The position numbers were made by a program, and so were the translations under genes. A stretch of DNA of 64,000 nucleotides, taken from Piezodorus guildinii. Taxonomy: Eukaryota; Arthropoda; Insecta; Hemiptera; Pentatomidae. Location of the stretch: assembly GCA_023052935.1 (NCBI GenBank), contig CM041298.1, positions 52,707,813-52,771,812 of the forward strand. Direction: 5' to 3'. Every line of letters begins with the position of its first letter. The first letter of the stretch is position 1. The notes beneath the pieces were generated by a model that was given only the letters and a program-made list of their open reading frames with translations, made no database searches and had not been told where the DNA came from. Below, one piece after another: positions 45,701-52,900 of the stretch.

Positions 45701-46945
45701 TACACATAATAATAACAATAACTAAATGAAACTATTATAAATATAGTCAAAGCTCTTTTTTCCAGACTATAATCAGAACTGATAGAAATGATATTAGATG
45801 AGGAAGCTGGTTTAACCCTTTCATACACGCGAAGGATGATTTTTGCGACAATCACGGTACTGAAAATGACGGCTGCCTATGTGCCTCACCGTACTGCATA
45901 CTTTTTTGCAAATTTTACATTCGTGCACTCCTTCTTTCATCACGGTCAACTTCTCCACTTTCTGCCTCATATTTAATTGTTTCCATCCACCTTCCTGATT
46001 CGGGCTTTGGACCGACATTGGCAGAGTTAATTTTTTTTTTTTTTTTTTTTCTCCTGAAATTTAATTTTGTGTAGTAATCTTCAAAACACCTTTCCAGACA
46101 TAGTCCAACTTTACAAAAACGGCACTCGATTTTGGTTTTGAATATTTTTTTTAACAAACAACACATCTTCTATAAGTTTGTTTTTTTCTATTTCTAACTA
46201 AAATATAACTTTCTAACTAATAAATAAGACTCACAAAATTAGATAGTGGGTAAGGGCAGTAAAACAAAGACTTGATTCACGCTGAATGCACAAACAAGAA
46301 TAAATAGAAAGGGTGGAAATAGCCGGGAATAGGACGGAACAGGTAATCGACCCTTACTAGGTATTAATTATCCTCAAGAACAGCTTCAAAGTGAATTCTT
46401 ATGACATCTGTTGGGCTGAAGAAGAAGCTTTAGTTTACAGAGGGGTTGATAGAATGAGGCAAGGCAGCGCCGGGAAGCCTTGACATTAAAACATAGAGAG
46501 GAAAGTGGGGTGTCAGCATATGCCGACATTAGTAGTTAAAGGGTTAATACAATATCGACTGACTGGTACACAAAACCGACTTACTTCTGGCAGACTATAA
46601 AACTTTCATTCTCAGCACCCTTATCATAAAAAATTTTACCATATTCCTCATCTAATATTCTCAATGGTCAACTAAACTCCATCATGATAAAAATGATGAT
46701 TCATTTCAGATGAATACACGAAGTGAGACTATTTTGTTCAAATAACATCAGCGATTGTTAAGAGTAACATTATTAAACAAAATAATTCCAGATCAAAGAG
46801 GTTTGACGGAATTAATAGATACAATATTAGTTGACCCACGACAGATGATGTCCTGTCTTAACTATGTCTCAGCGAAATCAACCAAGCCATTCATGTGTGA
46901 TGCGATGACCAAGGGAAAAGTGGATTAATTTATATATATACAATA

Positions 46946-46983
<38 letters not shown>

Positions 46984-49900
46984 TTTGTGTAGTTCTCAGG
47001 TTTCAGTCAATAAATAAACAATTTTATCTATGCGACGTTTCGAGAATTTATTGTTCTCATAATCATGCCTTAACTTAAATTATCAACAGTCGAGAACTGA
47101 TCAAACAATATATATATATATATATAAAATTTTTTTCAAAATCAAAACAAAATACTCAAGAAAATATAATTAGTTAAATAAGATATCAGGGGAACATATC
47201 AGTTATAACTGCAAGAAGAACAAGCTGACATATAACACTCCTATAATACATATTTATTACTATAAAGAGCCTGTTTCCAGTTTGCTTGATGTTACAGTGA
47301 AACAACCGAAAGTTAAATAGATTATTGTGGAATATACAGAAACAGTTTTCTGGAATATAAGGAAAGAAACATCATCACTACAATTCCAACCAGAATATTT
47401 CATTTATTACTGGCAATAATTCTTTCTCAGAGATCTCAGGAGTCAAGATAGCTTATTTTAGGGTCTGTTCTGACTTAACCAGTCAATCCCATGTCAACAT
47501 GCTTAAATAATTTAACTGATGAAAGAAATATATTGAACATTTCAATGCCTAAGTATTAGAGAAAGTAACAAAAACAACAATAATTCTTCCTGTCGTATAT
47601 GGCTTTGTGAACAAGATTACACCAGCTGAGATGAGAATAATCAGTAAGACCAAGAGAGACTGTGTCAGAAATTTCAGAATCCATGAGGAATCATGTATAC
47701 AATCAGTGAAAGACATCCTGGAAGAAGAGCAACTAAAATGGTGTAAGCATGTCTGTTGAATGTACCTGAAACGCTAGGTGATACACATAAGCTTGATCGC
47801 AAGGAAGATGCCCTATCAGAAGACCCAGGTGTATGTACACAGACTAAATGGCAAAACTGGGGACAGCAAGAAGTTGCAGAATCTGAAAGAGTATAAGACT
47901 AGCCAGAGAACTAGACCAGTGGGCTAGATACTCTAAGGTGGCTTTTTCTACACATAGGAGATAGAGGATGAAGAAGAAGGTTAGAGAAATATTGTGACAA
48001 TTTTAAACCTTCAATGATCATCATCATAGTCAATCCTCGGCTGAGGTTTCTGATCAACTCTGTGGCATTTTTGTTTACTTTGCTTAACCACTACTGAAGT
48101 TAGAGAAGCTTAGTATTTCAACAAGGAATGAAAACAAAAATAATAAAAAAAATAAAAGGCTGTCAATCATAATTTTTAGGAATGGTAGGAGGGGAACTAG
48201 ACGGGTAAATTTTTATATCATTTATTTTCGTATCCAAACCTCTCTCTCAGCCTGTAACAATAAGTAGATGATTTGACTAGTTGGCATGTCAGGCATGAGG
48301 GAGTTTGATGCCATCGCCATCTAATCCAAAACAGTTGATGTTTTATAAAAGATTAAAAATATTAAAAGATACTTGCCATAACTCAAAACACAACAATGAT
48401 GATACTAGTTCTTTCTTCTCTCTTCTAAAGATGTATAAATAAAATTATATAAAATTATGTGTTTTTCAATGCTTTTAAGATATGAAACAAGTTTATTCAT
48501 GAGAAAGAAATAACACAATTAATTTATAAATTAAACATTTTAAAAATAACAGCTTAAAAAAAAATAAAATAAAAAAAAGTGAGAAATATAAACTTTTCTC
48601 TTCCATTTCAAGTAATATTGTCTAAATAAATAATCATAATTTCAACTTTTTCATTTTCAAAAATTGTTCCTCTCATTAGAAGACGGCAACTTTGAAGAAT
48701 ATGGAGGTTTCATAAATCAGAAAATCTGCATTCTTCTTTCTTGATTCTAAAATACTCTCCAAAAGTTTGAGAAGATAGCAATGAAAACTTATAATCAAAC
48801 AATTAAAGTTTTCAATTGTTCTAAAAAGTAGGTAAAATTAAGAAACTTCTATAACAAAAAGATAAAATTCAATACCTTTATATTCGATTTTTCACTGGGA
48901 ATGTTTATATTGAATAGAAATTTTAAGAAATTAAATAAAATCAAAAACTATTTCAATGATACAACTTATTCCTTCTTATCCCGAACATTTCTTCTGCTCT
49001 TGGAGAAAACAAAATAAAACCAAACACACTCCTTCCCAGAGCTTTTTGTAAATTTTCCTTCAGACACATTTTTGTAAATATTTAAAAATATAAGTGTCAC
49101 AGTAAATTATAAAATAAAACTAACCTCATTTTTTAGTAAACAATAATTTTTAAAATTGTCAGAAAAATAACATTCATAACACATAAAATAAAATCATTTA
49201 ATTTTAGAAAAAAACTAAAAACCCAACATGACTCAATTCCTACCAAAAGACCCATTCCCTTCAATAGTGATTATAAAAAAAAATTGAAGTAATAGTTTTT
49301 AAGTTAAATTCTGATCATTTCTCTATTAATCATTTCAGGTCAAATTTCCAAATATTTTTACTTTCACTTACTATATATGGTAAGGAAAAGTATTGCGATC
49401 GTGAAAATTTTTGAATGCCAGTTTTCAATAGAAATACACATTTTAGGGTCCGCTGATTATCTTGTTACCACTGATGAAAAACAGGTAAATATATAAATTG
49501 AATGAATTCAATACCCAACTAAAGGAGAAAAAAGAAAACATATTTTTTTAATGCAATTTTTCGTTTTGGAACATAAGAGCAGTAATATACATGTATGATA
49601 TACCGTTGAAGAGCTAAAGATTTTAGAAAAAATATTATCTTATACTCAAGCTTTCAAAAGTTAATAGAGGGTGATGAAAAGAAGATAAAACTAACTGATT
49701 ATTTTAGATAATAATATAATAGATTTTTTAATAAAACACATGTTTCTATAGAAATTCAATTTAATTAATTCTTTAATAGTTTAACTAATTTTAATTCTTT
49801 AATAGTTTAACTAATTTTTATCTTCAACTGTATTTGAAAATTAATGGATTTTAACAATGGTAAGTGAAAGTTGTTTGTTGCCCGCACCAGATTTTTAAAT

Positions 49901-52900
49901 TAAATTTGTAACTTTTCAAATGCCAAATAAATTATAATAGACTCAAAATAATGTATAATAAATAAGATGCCAAAACAACATAAATATGATCCGATATGCT
50001 TCTTTAATCCTTATTTGTCATCATCAAGAAACCTTCTTCTTCCAGTGGCGCGACAGGCCATGTAGGCCTTGGGCCTCGCAGTGTAAACTCTTACAGTTTA
50101 CACTCACGTCTCATGATACAATTTTAAGTGTAGGGTCATCACTCCCTACGACTAATTTTGTGAGTAGCCACCCTTTGGCTGACGGATCTCACATACTCGG
50201 GGAGAGGTTGTGAGTGAATCCCCATTTTTTTGCATCCTTATAAAAGCCCCGCCGGGACTGGGATCCGAACTTAGAACCTGTAGCATGAGAGACTAGCCCG
50301 CTAGCCACTCAGCCACCGGCTCCCCATCAAGAAACCAGTATCCATAAAATGTAGACCAGATAGAAATTGTTGACAAAATAAAACTTAGTCATCAAGTTTT
50401 ACAATTAACTTCTTTCTTGATTAGTCATTACTCACCAGAATCATTTAATTTAATGGAATATTATATTCATCAATATATTTTATTATACTCAAATGTTCTG
50501 CTATAACTTAACAATATATAAGCAGAAAAAACTGTGTTGATTCTTATCCTGTGATAATTTACAAATTTATTCCAATTATCTAACTTCCTTTTGAAATATC
50601 GGTACAACCTTAAGGTGTAAGATATATTAAAAGTCTAACAAATAACAGAAGATTATATAGAATTGAAGATGGGACTGAATATATTTTAGGTTGGTGAGAT
50701 ACACTACAAAAAATAAAGTGATTCTTACGATGACTTCTTAGGAAACATCAACTCAGTACCTGATGTTTAACAAAATTTACAAGAATGCCTGTCTTGTGAA
50801 AATATTCTGGACTGCGCACAGGGCATAGTAAATATAGAAAATAGGGATAAAACATTAATAACTATAAACAGATGGCGAATAGCTATCTAAAATGTCTAAC
50901 TAATTTATATTAGCCATGGCCAATGGACTTATAGATTATAAGAATACTCATGATAGGTTATAGATATAGACCATACTCATGACCAACTAATAGTTGATTC
51001 CTCAGCAAAAATCCACAAATACACAACTGAGGACAGAACAGAGAGGTCTCACATAAATAATTATTATAATTATGGAATAAATATTTCTCATAAAGGATGA
51101 TAGAAAAAAAAAAAATTTTTATTCAATCACCTTAGATTTCAAATATGACAGCGAAAACAAATATTACATAAAACTTTTCAAAATGTAATAAAATGATTAA
51201 CAGCGAATTTATTATTTTCTGGTTTATATTTTGTTCAAATTGTATGTATTAAGGCAAAATAAAAACGAAAGAATTCCAGAATTACAAGTTTTAATAAACA
51301 AAAATATGATGAAATTCTGTTTAACAAACTCAAAACAATAAAACATAGAAAAAGATTCACATACCAGGCCGTCTTACAGGTGCAACCGTTGCAGGATCAA
51401 ACAGTATTTTAGGTTTTTCCTGACCTTTCTTGTGGGGTACTTTCCTTATAATATTTACAGTAATCTTTTTCAGTTCCTTGGCATCAAAGATTTTTTTGGT
51501 ACCCTCATCAGGTCCTTTAAAAACCTGATGTTTTTCTTCCAAATCGTCATTTTCCAAAACCCTACAAAATTAGTTTGATTAGAGAATAATATAATTTTGA
51601 TATATTCATGATATGCACATTTTAATGATCAAAAACTTCTGAAACTTTCATCAAACATTTAATTGGAGACATATAACATTAAAAAGGCATATTGTTCTAT
51701 AGCCTAGATGAAGTGGAGGGATTAATTAAGCATAAGCCAGAGAATTAAAAAACTCACTTAACCTCATCATGTGTACTAATTAGAAAGCACATTCTAAAAA
51801 ATATACCAGAAAAGTTCTAGGGTTTACTTGTGCAGGTGTGCCACACTGGATCATGATTGCAAATGAACTAGCTACTAATACCCCAGTGGTTTCGGGTTTC
51901 TGAATGCACAAAAGATAGATGTAACTAATTCTAAAATAACATTAAACATTTGTTGTAATTAATAGATCATTTGGAATAAAATTTTAGTGTATAATAAGTG
52001 TAATATTATTGTTTAAAACCTATATATAAAGATTGATTGAGACAAACATATATTGTATGGCATTATGTGATATGGCTGTGTTATGGTTATTTCTTTAAAA
52101 TGTGTTGTACAAATAAAAGTTTGTTTGTTGATTAAACTCTTTACAAAAATAACGTTTAATAAATTTTGAACCCAGTTCCATATATTCTAATATAGCTCGG
52201 CCACATTTCCAGATATTAGAGAGACAAAAATATTAGGAAGGCCTGTTATTACGAGGAAATGGAACATCTAATACAGAGTTAATCACCCAATATAGAATTA
52301 ACAGATTCAAAGACAATAATTTGGTCTAAAAAACATAACATCCTTCTATGCCCAAGGTCGCGGACTCAATCCTGGCAAGTAACCCTAGGATATTTTAATA
52401 ATAATAGGCTCAGCGAACCCGAAGGTTCGATGCCGATACCACCAAATTCTGCCTACACAGACTCGTCCAATGTTCACCAATCAAGCCCAAGCTCCCGAGA
52501 TCAGCCTTAACGCAATCCTCCCATCTACGCTTCGGCCTACCTTTCGGACCCCTACCAGTCGGATCAGCAAATACCAACTTTCTCGGAATACGCTCGTCAT
52601 CGAGCCCAACAACTTTACTCGCCCATTTGAGTCTCCGCGATGCAATCAGCTCAATTATATTCACAGGATACAAGTTCCGCAATTCCACGTTGTGCAACCT
52701 TCTTAACTCCCCAGTGGCCTCATCTCTCTTCGGACCAAATATTTTATGCAATACCTTATTTTCGAAGACCTTAAGCCGTTGTTCATCCTTCAAAGTAAGC
52801 GGCCACGTTTCACATCCGTAAAGAGCCGTCGGAAGAATAATAATTTTATAAATTCTAACCTTTAAGTTTTTAGATAGAAGCCGCGATTTTTTTAATGGGA

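Noticed and set aside
45821..46018. Cys/His cluster considered as an independent host zinc-finger gene
   Set aside because: It lies inside the TTAA-bounded piggyBac remnant next to the transposase tail, with no exon structure of its own.
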